DNA from: Myoxocephalus aenaeus
Lineage: Eukaryota > Chordata > Actinopteri > Perciformes > Cottidae
Assembly: GCA_038501785.1 (NCBI GenBank)
Contig: JBAMJR010000001.1
Location: 457,001-521,000, forward strand
Direction: 5' to 3'
DNA: 64,000 nucleotides
This document shows, piece after piece, positions 11,201 through 25,385 of this stretch (position 1 is the first letter of the stretch; each line of letters starts with the position of its first letter). The translations under genes and the position numbers were made by a program. A model generated the notes under the pieces. It did not search any database. It saw only the letters and a program-made list of their open reading frames with translations, and was not told the origin of the DNA.

Positions 11201-14200
11201 AAATTGGCCTCTTCTTCTCTTTTTTGGGTACACTCGGCGCCATCTGGAGGCTGCCGCGGCCAACATCAAAAGATATTTGGCTCCCTCCACACTGTGCTTA
11301 GTTCTGCCCATGAGTGACTGTGTGGAACTGGCCATTTTATTGAGTTTGATGACCATTACAGCTCAGAAGAAGGTCCGGCTCCCTCAGGGCGAAGGAGATA
11401 TTGCATAGGCAGCAGGGTAATCACAAGGAGATTACAGTACCTGCTGACTTTATTGTCAGTCTGATATATATAAACCAAGGTGGTAAGGAGCTTTATAGAT
11501 TAAAAATATACATCAGTGCAGCCATCTTGGTTGTTAACGATGTGCTTCCCGCCCACTGGTATGTAGATTGCAATAAGGCCCAAACAATTCCTCCTCTGTG
11601 ATTAAAAAAAAAAAAGAAAAGAAAAAAGGAGCAATGCATGATGAACTATGCCTGGGCTGTGTAATAAAGCGAGCGCTGCATATGTAAACATGTAGTCGCC
11701 ACAATCAGTCATATGCAAATGAGGATTTATACCTGCAATAAGGAGCCCGTGTGGGAAATGATGAAGATGATCAATGTAGATAGAGCTTAGTGAGGCTCTC
11801 GCAAAGACACATTCTGAGTGTTGCTCTCAAAATCACTATTTGGAGAAAAGCTCTCATCATCTGTCATGCCGCTGCCCGAAAGATCAGCATATCCAGGTTG
11901 TACGTTTGTGTTACAATAGATGTGATTTATGGGTTAATCTCACATTTAACATCATTAAATGTGATTTTGATTACATTTAGATCTCAATTCAATTATGTTA
12001 ACAGTTGTGAAGGCAAATGTGCATGTAATTGGACAACGAGATTATGTTTTACAGTGCAAACTCATATTGCCAATTAATACAATTTTTCATGGTTGGAAAG
12101 ATATTGTTCGCATCTTCTTATGATCAGCTCCCTGTACACACACACATAATATATACGCCACCACATTCCTGTACTGTTTCTGCTTATATGTGGTCTCAGA
12201 GTCTAAACCATTACTGTCTTCTGTTTCCAGTGAACACCTTTCATGCTCCTTCTCCTTCTTCCTCCACGGGGAGAGCAATGTGTGCACGAGTGTGGAGATC
12301 GCCCAGCACCAGCCTGCATACCACATCACAGAGCACCACATCTGCCTCGCACAGACCTCCCTCACACCAGTACAAGGTAATGCTTCAGACAATCGTTTTT
12401 TATTCTAATGGATTTTTTGTACACAGAACAAAACAATGAATGGGATCACTACGCACACACTGCAAAGAAGTACAACCAGACATTTGTTAAAATAATACAA
12501 CATGCCTTAACATAATGTTCAAATTAGCAGTAGTGGAATTTCTATTAAGATCTTTCACTTTCGTAAAAGTGGCTTGACCACATTACATAACTACTCAATT
12601 GCTAGTGAAAGACTTGCATTGATATTGTTTTAAGTATGTAAGTATTATTAAAAAACTATACTTAAAGTTGTAAAGAAAAAGTAATCAATTAAGATAAAAG
12701 TTATACTATGATACTGATATATTCATAATGATAATAATGAATTGATGTAGTTGGTCAAGGTTATTATTGACTAAATATAAATGTAGCTGAGTAAACGTTT
12801 CCCTCTGAATTGTTGTGGAGTAAAAGTGTAAGATAGACTGAAATGTAAATATTTAAGTAAAGTACAAGTACCTCAAAATTGTAATTAAGTTCAGTACTTG
12901 AGTCAATGTACTCTGACATTTAAGCGCTGCAAAACAGTCGTCAGGTTCCTGATTTTATGCAGATTATATAAGCTAATGTTGTCCTCGTTATGGCTTAAAA
13001 CAAGTACTGCCAATCAAATGATTAAATTAAATGAGATTATGATGGGCAACCTTCTGCAAACTCATCATATTAACTGTTCAAAACCTCAGTGTGTATCTTT
13101 GCTGTGCAATATAAGGAAATACAGCAACATTTATGTAATTATTTGGGTTACTGTTTACAGCATGGTGCTCGGGCCTTTTCATGCTGAATGACTTATTTCC
13201 AAGAAATTTATGAATACATATCTGGTAAACACACGATTTAAAGTACTGTTTGATTCTTTGTGGAGAAACTCGGTTTTACAGAATTGTCGATTAAATCAAC
13301 AAATCGATTAGTCGACAAAATTGCATTTTTGTTAGTCGACTTATAATTTCTTTGCTAGAGTCCAACCCTCCACCATGCTTTCCATTCTTACAATCCGTTG
13401 TATCCACCTGCAGTTATCCTGAGTCCGTACGGTCTGAGCGGCACGCTAACAGGGCAGGCCTACAAGATGAGTGACCCAGCGGTACGGAAGCTGATGGAGG
13501 AGTGGAGCTACTTCTACCCCGTGGTACTTCCGCAGAAAGAGGGAAGTGGAGAAAAGGAAAAAGAAGAAGCAAGCCAGTCCTATGATCGCCACTGTCACGC
13601 GGCAGTGGAGGTCATTGTAGGTATGAAATAAATCTACACGTTTGCTAGATTTAAAAGAGGGCAGACCCTCGTTCTCCATGTTGACTCCCGAGCAGTTTGA
13701 GCTGCGGTATTAGTGGACGGGGTGCTATTGAAGTGTACTTTGGCTGCAATGATCCTCACAGTCATTTACCACATCTCAGAGTGGAAAAAGGGAAATGACT
13801 GGAAGGGAAGAGGGAGAAGTAAAGATAGGGAAGGCGAGGCAAAAATCCCTGGGGAGTTACTCCAACAGCTTTGTCTAATCAGTCTGATCCCAAAGTGTTG
13901 GTTTGACCTGATTATAATCAAACCTCATATGGATACCAATAGCTTTTACATCTAAGACGGAAAGTCTGTCTAGTCTTTGCTGCCTGAAACGATAGTGAAG
14001 AAGCCAGTGTGAAGGGATTTAACATGCTGTGTTGTATATGAGCAGTGAATGTGTTGGTTACAATAATGGATAAGGAGCCAGTAGATTGCATATAGCATAT
14101 ATCGTATATCCTTTTTCTTCAGCAAAATATTAATGAATGATCAGTTGCTGAAGATATTTTGGGCATCATATTCATCTAATGGGTATTGCATAATAAAAAT

Positions 14201-17200
14201 GCTTCTTTCTCCTTTTCGTCTTCTCAGGTGGAGTGAGGATGACCTACCCAGCTGCTTTAGTGCTGATAGCCCAGGGGGACCTCCCATTGGAGCAGCCTCC
14301 ACCTGTTCCTGCAGCTCAAGGCCTCAGCAGGGAGCCAAACCACTGCAGCGGGCCGCTCACACCGCCAACGTCACCGCAGCAGCCCTGCTCGGGTAAAACA
14401 CACACCAAACTGGAAATGACATACAAAATGATCCCATGCTCAGTCCTGCATAATGACATCTGTTCCACCCTGAATCGTTTCAGCGGACAGCGGCTTTGTG
14501 ACCTCCATCTCCAGTGTCCCCACGCCAGACAACAGCATGGGGGTCGCCAGCATCAGCCCAAAGCATTCTGGGAAGAAGCTAACGTGTCAGGTAGTCCATC
14601 AGGCCTGGAGGGAGTGCTATCTCAACCAGCCTCAGCATGTGTAAGTTCAACCATCACAGAGTTGTATTTCCAATGTTTGGTGTGATTGTTGTGCAAGTTC
14701 AGTGATGCAGTTGATTTGGCGCCCTCATGGATCTTTTTTTGTTCCCAGCAGATTGAATCCGCCAACTGATTTGCCGCTTAAGAAGGAAGTGCCTAATGGA
14801 GTAACCACGTGGGACTTCAGCGATCTGGGAGCGAGAGCGTCCTGCAGCTGCTCCAGGTACCACAGAGCTGCACCCAAGCTGTTCAATCAGCATCGTATTT
14901 ATACCATACTATACAGTGTGACCAAAAACAACAACAAAAACTATCAGTAGAATACTGTAGTATGTAAGTGTCAGATCACAGTATAAACTTTAATAAAACC
15001 AAAGACTAATACTGCTGAGCAGTAAAGAGACAGGCGAGGACAATGAATAGAACCTGGTAGTTTTTAATACTCTCAAAATGAAGGTAATGAAAGACATTTG
15101 GAAACTCAAAGCTACATCTTTGTAATAATGAACTTAAACCAGGTTTTCACTCGTTTTGTATGTATTTATTAACCCCAACCTTGACTTTGTTGCAGGTTGA
15201 AGCAGCAGAAGTTGAATCTGACCACCACGTCCACTGCCAACCCGCAGACTAGTGCCAACCCCACTCAGTCCTCTGGCCCGTCATTATACCCTCCCTCCCT
15301 GCCCAAACACAAGACCAGTGACAAGACAGAAAAGGCTGACAAACAGTCCAAGAGGCCAGCCATGATCCCCTTCCACCACCGTCTATCTGTCACTCAGGAG
15401 ACCCCTCTGGAACAAGACTCACCAGGAGGGCCTCAGCTTGGGGGTCTTGCGGCTCTGGAGCCATCCATGGAGCCTCTGCCAGGCTGCAAGTATCCCAAAC
15501 CCCTCTCCAATGGCCGAAAAGCCCCGGAGTCCCTTCTCCATTCGCCAATGTCTCCACTTCCGCCCACACTCAGCCCACACCCCCGAGTGCAGGACCCGGA
15601 GGTCCTGGATGGGCCTGTGGATATGCCTGTCTGTCATGATGGGGCTTTAGGGCTGGGGTTGATGACCAGCGAGACAGCAGTGTACACAGCTCTGCTGAGG
15701 CAGAGGGAGACTGGGGCCGGCTGGTGGAGAGGCTTCAGGACTCCAAGGACTGATAAGACTGACTGCAGACCCTGTGAACTCCCCGCTGATAAATTAGAAG
15801 AAGTGAGGACAGAGACAGCCGCTGAAGGAGCTCTACTAAAGAGGTAGGAGAGAGAAACCACAGCAGTGTTTGCAAAACAAAACGTTGGGAGAGGAAGAGC
15901 GAAGATGAGCTTAGAATGCAGAAAAAAAGATTATAGGCTTCTGGGAACAGTGGACACAAAACATCAACAATAAAAACTGGGGGATTGACATATCCAATGA
16001 AAGCATTTATTATATATGAGAATAGTTATTTATGAGATAAGTTACAAGGCCAAGTTCGACATAAATAATTAACTACTACTACTACTACACATTACTTGAT
16101 TGCATTTGTCTCTTTGTCTCTTCTAGACTATATACACAGACTCACAAGAGATTTAAGATCTCAGAGGAGCGTGTGAGGGACCACATCCACACTTTGGGCC
16201 TGTACCAGCAGCCGGGTGTGGAGGGACTGCGGGAACCTGGGGAGGATCCCTACGACTTTAAGGAAGGAGACATCGAGTACACTTTCTCCTCTTCTAAGAG
16301 GTTAAAGGGTCAAGGACGAGAACCCAGCAAGAAGGCCAAGGTAGGACACAGTTATAAAAGGTTTTAAAAAAACAATGCAGTGATTCAACTACAGCTGGAT
16401 TTCATCTGAGAATATTGTTCCTTTCTTCTATTGTATTCACCAGGGAGAGGAAATCACCAGCAATGGAGCACTGCCTGATGGGAAAGATGCTATGTCCATT
16501 TTTAACTCGGATCCAAAATCAGGTGGGACATAGCCACCACCATCAACATCAAGTACATATTCTATTTGGAGCCATTTTCTAAAGGTTGTTCTTGTGTTGT
16601 TTTAGATGAATCAAGTCAAGATGATGGAGCTGCCAAAGCCAACCCTTCTCTGACCAGAGAAAAAGATCTGGTGGTCAACATCTCTGATCTAGACAACATA
16701 TTTGATGAAGATGAGGAAGAGCTGGGGGTGAGGCATCTTGGTTTATTTACAATATTCTGACAAATATGTTTTTCTTTTTCTTTTAACGAACTTCATGTAA
16801 GATATTCTGTCTTGATTTATTTCCAGTTTTATTTCGAGCAAACATACTCTAATTGGCAGTTTTTCAGTTAAATAATTTAGTGGAAACACAGGCACTGATA
16901 TTAGATATTAGTATGATTACTCATTATGTATTATGTTTTATGCTTCAATATTGTGAGCCCTTTTTTTTATCAATTAAAGCTGATCCTCCAATATTATGTG
17001 TAATAATTTGCTTTGACACAAAACTGTTTACCTCAACCAGCACTCAACCAAGCTACCAGTATCAACAGAAGACCGTCATCTGGGGAAAGAAGGGAGAGTT
17101 GCTGTACCTTATCCATCAAGTGAGTCACTTTGACAAGTAGTGAAATACATTTCTATCTGGCAACAGCTTTTATGTTTTGTCCCAACACATCTTTGTCTTT

Positions 17201-20200
17201 TTGTCCCATATCTGTCTCCTTTCAGCAGTAGCAGACCTCCAGAGGATGTTTCCCACCCCACCTTCCTTAGAGCAACACCCAGCCTTCTCTCCCATCACAA
17301 CGTATCGTGACACTCCAAGCCAAGAGCCCCCTGCACCCAGCGGAGTGGCTGACCACCTGCTGCCTTTAGCCTCCACCCTGTTTACTGAATACAGGATGGA
17401 GATTGATGAAGGCATGGCCAGTCCCAGGCAGGAGGATATCAAGGTGGGGAGAGTCAGATTGATCCCCATTTAACAGCCCATGTAGCAACATCGTCAAGTG
17501 TGACGAGTTTGACTTGTTAATTACTTTCATTAATAACTTTTATCCATTTAAAACTCTCATCAAGGGGAAGTCAATACAAGGACGTGTTGACTGAGCTCCT
17601 GAGCAGCTGATCAGGCGCACACATTGTGTTGGAATTGTTCCACTGATACCTTGCTTGCTATCTATCTCTGTGTTGTGAGACAGATATCTGTACCGACTTT
17701 GAGTTGTTAACAGTGACCAAATGATAGACTCAACTATATGCTCTTTAACTTTTTTGCCTATGTTGCTAATTGATCAACTTATGTTTTCCACTCCTATCTT
17801 CTCTATCCAGCCACAAATCGGCTCCTCCATGTTTGCTCCACTCTCCTGCTTACCCAGCCAGGTTCTACCACAACTCAAGATTACAGAGCAATGCTACTAT
17901 CGTCCATCCTGGGCCCTCATGCCCAAAATGGAGCATTTCCCGGTCATGCATTCCCATAATACCACTTTCATCAGAGATGGTTACACGTGAGTAGTCAGCT
18001 ATGACAAGCATTTAAGAATACGTGATCTTCAATGTCCATAAATATAATTGTGCTATTATTGTATACAAAACAGTGTTGTGCTGGGTTTATGGTTTCTGAA
18101 GAAGCACTATGTGAGGTTAGCTTTTTAGCATCACTAGAAACAGTGCTGTTCTCTAAGATGCTCTGTTTGGATGTACGGTGCAGCTTCTTAGAGCCGCTGC
18201 TCAGACATCTAAAGTAATTATGTTTGTCTTTCCTGTGCGTGTTTTCCAGAAACATGCCAAGTGTCACCACCCTCTCAGACCAGGAGTACGGCCAGATGAG
18301 CGGCACCACTGCCTCTGTGAGCACCAACGCCGGCATCCTCCCATCTCCTGCCACTCCCCGTTTCTCTGTGCCCACTCCACGAACCCCTCGTACACCAAGG
18401 GGTATGAACGCTGCGAGCTCTGGGCAGGGTTCGGTGAAGCAGGATGGTACTGAGCTCAGCTCACCGGTGTCCACGCCGTCCACCAGCATGCCTCTTAGCT
18501 CTGTAGATCCCCTCGCTCGGGCAGGACCCTCCCTGCCTGAGGCCCACAGCCTGTACGCTATCCTCCTGCTCTCAGACTCCGTCCTCAACGTCTTCAAGGA
18601 TCGCAACTTTGACAGCTGCTGTATCTGTGCCTGCAATATGAATGTCAAAGGAGCAGATGTGGGGGTGTATATCCCTGATTCCACTTGTGAAGATCAGTAC
18701 CGCTGTATGTGTGGCTTCAGTGCCATTGTGAACAGGCGGCTGGCCCACGGCACGGGCCTCTTCCTGGAGGATGAGCTGGATATTTATGGCCGGACTTCTG
18801 AGGTAGGCCGGGCGGCCGAGAGGAGGCTGGCTCTTTGCCGGCGGGATCCAACTATGGGTGACCCCAGGGCCAAGCGTGTGCAGGACACAGCCCCCGCCTC
18901 TCCGTTAGTCATGATCCTTCTGCAGGAGCACTGTTCCCAGCCGATTTCTTCCCTGGCATCCCTGCATTTTCCCCTCAGCTGTTCTTGCCATGGCCGCAAG
19001 GGGGCACTGCTCCAAAGCTGGATGTCTGAAAAGCAGTGGGCGGATGGGAGTGATGCCTGTGTGGACTGTTACAATGCCTTTGAGCAGGGGTTGCAGTATG
19101 TGGATAACCCCACAGGAGGGAAAGTAGATCCAGCTGTTGTCAGAAGTACAGCTCTTCACTCCTGGCCTCATGCAAATGGTAATAATGGAATGCCTCCTTG
19201 TGATAACTGTGTGATCAACTCCCTTAAATATAGCCCTACTTCACAGATCTTTAGTGAGAATATTATGTGATGTATGCCCAGCTGCCTTTGTGTGATCTAA
19301 ACTATGTATTGATGTGTTTTGTGTGTGTTTAGTTGTTTATGTTGTCTATAGAATGATGTCAACTTAACATGTGTGCATCTGTTCATCCTTTTTGTTTGTG
19401 TGTCTGCCAATCTCCACAGTGGTGGACATGAACATGTTGTCGTCCCAGGACATGGTTCGTATGCTGCTTTCTCTGCAGCCCTTCTTGCAGGATGCAATCC
19501 AGAAGAAGAGATCAGGACGGACCTGGGAAAACATCCAGCATGTTCAGGGTCCACTCACCTGGCAGCAGTTCCATAAGATGGCTGGCAGAGGCTCCTACGG
19601 TGAGCATTCTTTGTTTTTCTGCATGTCACCTGTAATACTATACACCTCTAAAGTGGTCTTCTGGAATGCACAGAAAAGTCATAATTAAACTGTAACTAAC
19701 TAAACATTTCCCTTTTTCAATGGGTTCAAGGTTCGGAGGAGTCACCAGAGCCCTTGCCCATCCCTAAAGTGTTACTGGGCTATGACAGGGACAGGGACTT
19801 CTTGGCATTGTCCCCTTTGGCGTTACCTTTCTGGGAGAAGTTGCTGCTGGAGCCGTATGGGGGTCAGCGGGATGTGGCATATGTGGTGCTGTGTCCCAAC
19901 AGCCCCTCTCTGCTGGCTGCAGCCCGCGCCTTCTTCCAGGAGCTCAGCGCTGTTTATGAGGTCAGAGATTGAAATCTGAATCAGAAGTATTGTAGAATTT
20001 CAACACATATTTTAATATAATGTCATACGTTTTTCTAATGAGGGAATTAACAGAAGCCTTGACTCCGTTTACAGACGTGCCGTCTAGGGAAGCACCGTCC
20101 TCTGGCCAAGGTGTCTAGGGACGGCGTCGTGCGTGTGGGAGAAGAAGTGGAACAAGAAAAGCTGGAGGAGCTGGATGTGGACCAGTGGGTGACTGGACCC

Positions 20201-23200
20201 TGGGCTGGACAGCAGCACGCCGACAACCTCAGCAAACTTAAACTCTACGCTTATGCCTGCAAGCAGCAGCTTGGTGAGAATATTGAAACGGACTAATCTA
20301 ATAAATCAAATATCATCCAGACACTTCTATTGCACTCTATCCTATTTTTTTTAATCGTTCTTTTATTTTATTTTCCTTCTTGCAGGTCCCCAGCTGTCAG
20401 CCCTTACATTGGACAGCAGTCTTCTGTTGCCTCTCAAAGTTCAGCCTCCCTTAAACTCCACATCCTCAACCCAGCCCGCCTCTTCTGGGCAGCCTCCAGC
20501 GTGGGGCCCTGATGGTGAACAAGCTCCAGGGGCCGTCAGTTCAGGAAATGCTTCAATCCCGACTGCAGCGACCTCAAACCAGACAGGGGAGACAACCCAA
20601 GGTGCACCCAGCGACTCAAAAGGGCCTTCCAGTGCCACACCACCAGCCAACACACCAGCGGAACCCCCCGAACTGTAAGACCCACGTTAATGAGAAAATT
20701 ACCTCCACTCAAATTTTGCCCCACACATATTTTAATTATAGCACAACTTATTTATTGTCTTGTTCTCTCAGCACTGCTGAGCAGTCCAGGATCGGCATCC
20801 CCACTGTGGCCGAATCGATGGACAGCATCGCCAACCCACCAGCTATTGTTATTTACATAGTGGATGCTTTTCTTAGCTCAAATGGTGCGAGGAATGAAGG
20901 GGGAGAGGAAGAAGACGGTGACGAAGTGGAGGCCAGTAGCATTTGGCTACTAGGGCTACTTCGCTGCTACACAGAGATGCTACAGGCTCTGCCTGAGGCA
21001 ATGAGACCGGCACTGGTACTACAGGTAGGACGCCTCACATTTATACTGAACAGAATCAAACAGAATTCACCTTTGCTCTTGTGATCATCATCATCATCAT
21101 CTTTTCTTTCCATCTTGCTTAGGTGGTGCCGTGCCAGCACCTTCTCCAGCCGGCCAGTGGGGAGAGCCATTTCTACCTGCAACATCTGCGCTCGCTGTCC
21201 TTCTCCTGCTACTCCCAATGCAGACGTCTGCTGCCCCAGAAAACACACATCAAGTCCCTGACTGGCTTTGGTCCAGTGTCAACCGTTCACTCTGTATTTA
21301 AGACTCCGGAGGTAGACATGAGAATTGAACAACTTGTGTCATATTATTCACTGAAAATTGTGAAATATACACATGCTGATTCAAATTCTCTTTTCTTTCT
21401 TGACATCTGAATTTCCTCCTCCAGCATCCCAGCCCACTGCAGCTGTACACTCCCCCCTTCATCCTTAGTCCGACCCGTTCCAAGCAGCCAGAACCAGGGG
21501 AGATATGGGCAGAGATCCCTCCCAAATACAATGTGCTCTTTGTTGGATACTGCCTATCACATGACCAGCGCTGGATCCTTGTGTCCTGCACTGACCAGCA
21601 GGGGGAGCTCCTGGAGACCAGTATTATCAACATTGATGTACCCAACAGGTGTGGGAAAGTGGTTTATGGGCCTGATTCTACGCACAGTTATGCTTTTTAA
21701 TTGTTCTTCTTTTGTTACTGTTTGTTACTTTTGTTACTGATATCACGTATTTGATTGTTTTGTTTTGTTTATTCACTTCAGAGCGCGACGTCCCAAGGTT
21801 TCAGCCAGAAAGATGGGACTGCAGAAGCTGTGGGAATGGTGTATTGGCATCATCCAGATGACCTCACTGCCATGGAGGATTGTGATCGGTCGATTGGGCA
21901 GGCTGGGGCACGGAGAGCTGAAAGGTGAGTGGCGTTCGTGCAGAGAAAACTGGCTCTGATGAATAAAACTCACTGCTGAGTCATGTTCAAAGGAAGTAAT
22001 GAGTACCTGTTTGTTGCAAAGCTCATTCTTTTCTTTTATCCTAACGTGGATAAAACACTACTTCATAATCACGTTGTTTCCCAGAGTGCACGCACTGACA
22101 AATATAAATGTGTGAGCGTTCATTTGGAAACGTGCAGTAAGTAGGTGTTTCTCAAATCATTGAAATGAAAAGATGAAAATGGAGAGGAGATGAAGAGACT
22201 AATGCACAACAGACTAAGTTAGGAATTTATAAATGAATTAACAAAATACAACACTGAATATATTGATCATGGTAAAACAATAATAAAATAAAAATAAATA
22301 CAATATGTATAAAAATGTATACCATCGCATAAAATCTTGTAAGACTAAGAGTAATAAGCAATCATAATAGAAACCATAAAATTATAAAACACTCTGAAAG
22401 CCAGACTAAATAGATGGGTTATTAGTTTCTGTTGAAGCATATCAATATTTTCAGTGACTCTCAGATCAGCGTAATGGCTAAACACAGTGTCACCTAAATA
22501 TTTTTCTGCCTTCTGTTAATTGGGGAATAATGTTGTAAGACATATTTCATATCTCTAAATATCCCTGCTTTTATCTTGTTTTCTCCTTTGCACATGTTTC
22601 TCCCTCCCTTTCTCTCCACCAGACTGGAGCTCACTCCTCGGGGAGCATTCCCTCCATTCAATCGGGCGCCAGCTGAAGGAGGCTTGTCGAATGTGTGGGA
22701 TCTCAGCTGCTGACTCCCCCAGCATCCTCAGCGCCTGCCTGGTCGCCATGGAGCCACAGGGTTCCTTTGTGATCATGCCTGGTTAGTCACCTGCTTAATT
22801 GTAATCAGATTCATAATTGTAATTGTAAAAAAAAAAAAATCAGATATTGCAGTGCTTAGTTTACAAAATGAAACAAACACAAATTAGGTAGGAAACTTGC
22901 TACATATTGTGCAGATAAGAAAAACTGTAAATTAGCTACAGCCTGAAATAAAAAATATACTATTTCAATGTGATATTAGGCTGTTACATTTGTGGAATCT
23001 TTATTACATTTTTTCATACAGCTAATTTAGAAATATATTTTTAAGACCTAGTAATAGACACCTCCCCTTTGCTGTGTTTCTCTGTCTCCAGATGCAGTCA
23101 CCATGGGCTCAGTGTTTGGACGCAGCACTGCTCTCAACCTGCAGACCTCGCAGCTGAACACACCTCAGGATGCTTCCTGTACACACATCCTCGTCTTCCC

Positions 23201-25305
23201 AACCTCTGCCACCACCCAGCTGGCACCCAGCTCCTACCCTACTGAGGACAATAATGGTAAAGACTAGCAAAATAACAGTGTCATTATTCAAAGACATCTT
23301 ATTTTGTCTTGAGACAAATCAAAATAAATCCTTGTTTAAAATGATTTTGATATCATTTTGTACCAACAGGTGGCATATTTGTGCTAAAACATCTTGCCCC
23401 ACAGTCACAGATGGCTTGTAGTCAGTACATTTGACAAAGTAAATTAGACTCAAATTGAAAAAAAAAATATATATAGTAAAATCTACTCTTGCCTCAATTT
23501 TACTCCAATAGATTTTATTCAGAATATTTGCTCCTACTCTACTGGCTGCGGCTAGTAATTATGCTCCAAAACGATGAAATATTACTCCTTTAGAGAAAAA
23601 TAATATTAACTCCGGAAAAATTACTTTATGTTACTATTATGTTATAGTTCAATTTAGCCTTGTACTAAAATACATGCCCCTTTTGTGGCAATATTAATTG
23701 TGTTGGTGTGGAATGACACCAAACGTGAGATGTGTCATTGTTAATTACGAAAGTTAAACATTTTGGGGCTGTGCTTTTATCTCTTGTTTTTTTCCCCTCA
23801 GACGACATGTTCGATCTGCCCTTTCCTGATGAACTGGAGAACGACATTGGCCATGACATGATGCTTATCACAGGCAACCTCCACCCGTCCCCCAACACCT
23901 CTCCTGTGGCCTCACCAGGCTCTCCGTCCGGGATGGGAATGGGATCACATTTCCAGCACACCAAAGTGAGTCATGAGCCAGTGGAGAGAAATCATCCTGC
24001 AGTGACCTGAGCTGTTGCAAATGATCCCTCTCACAAAGGAAAATAATGACATACCCTGCATGTGAAAAAAGCATGCTGCTGTATTTACACCTTCCAACTT
24101 GACATTGATTTAGAAGAGGGAATGAAGGCTGTGTGCTGCTCTGACTTTGCACAGGAAGCATATAGGATCAGACTTGGCAACCTCAAACTACCTTTACAAT
24201 TAAAAACTAAAACGTCTGTTCCATATGACCTATAGAGTATATCCTATACAGTATAATAAGCATTTTGATTGCTATGTACAACTGTTTATTACAGAAATGT
24301 TTTATTGGAACTAAAATGCATACCTCCTCAGGTTCAGATTTGATTTTGTACTTTGATGCATGGGAGCTTCTTTACTGCAGTCCTTGCTGACTGACACTCT
24401 TTATCAAACGAGAATCAGAATTATAGTTTTGCCAAGTATAATAGATGCACAGGAATTTGTCTCGGAGGCACAGGAGAAGAGACATGTTGACAACCTATAT
24501 TACGGACCATTTCCTTCAGTACTGACACACTGTGGGAACAGTGTGTAGCTGTACAATAACACGTTATAGGTTCAAGTAACTGGTACACATACTTATGTCA
24601 GCTGTGTCATTACCGCATTGACCTGCAGGCTACGAATGCAAACATGTAGGTTGTTCTGTTCCAAAAAGCTTGACTCCATGGGAAAAAACATATTAGCTAA
24701 TGAAATATTTGTTGATTGAAATCAGTATTTGTACTCTTTAAATGGTGTTGCTGGAGCTTTATGTATATACGATGTGTATACTATATATCTTCTGATCTTC
24801 AAGGATTGCATGCTATAACCTAGAAATATCTAACTTGATATGAGCACAGCTCAGAACATGGGAAACCAAATAATAAGCATCATATGGCAATTGCTGAACT
24901 ACAGAGGTCTACAGAGTACAAACATATTGTCTGTACTCTTTTCATGTTCTCATGCATTACCATGAAAAGTAGATGTTTTTATTAAAGTGGTGAAAGAAGG
25001 ACAGCCCACTCATGCCAGTGCAAAGGCTCTGAATTCTAAGATGTAGAAGGAAAAATAAAATGTCCCAGGATTTGAAAGGATCTCAATAAAGGTTTGTAAT
25101 TAATAACTGGCCTTCATCTGTGTGTATAGAACCAGGGAGAGCGCTTGCTGTCCAGGGACAGTCCACCAGAAGAGCTGAAGCAGCAACCTCTGGCTCTGGG
25201 CTACTACGTCTCCACTGCACAAGCAAATGGACTTCCTCATTGGTTCTGGGCCTCCTGTCCGCAGGCTGAGAGCCAGTGTCCACTCTTCCTCAAGGTAGTC
25301 AACAC

Positions 25306-25385
<80 letters not shown>

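Larger units (their letters stand above)
3312..12230 (+). other. med13l large intron (8.9 kb)
   Basis: No coding exon recognised. Microsatellites crowd the first 700 bases and recur at 5485-5524, 5853-5920, 6308-6355 and 8210-8238; low-complexity CT-rich sequence lies at 9440-9760. The part from about 10.0 to 12.0 kb is high-complexity unique sequence and could hold regulatory elements. Confidence 0.75.
12377..13413 (+). other. med13l intron B-C, filled largely by a teleost repeat
   Basis: About 1 kb. Holds an ACTTAAGTA-type element at about 12527-12925 and a short TAGTCGAC-rich repeat remnant at about 13285-13350. No coding sequence seen. Confidence 0.8.

Noticed and set aside
17995..18684. 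229-codon minus-strand open frame
   Set aside because: It is the antisense shadow of the med13l exon N and its 5' intron; the plus-strand product is a near-match to a known protein.
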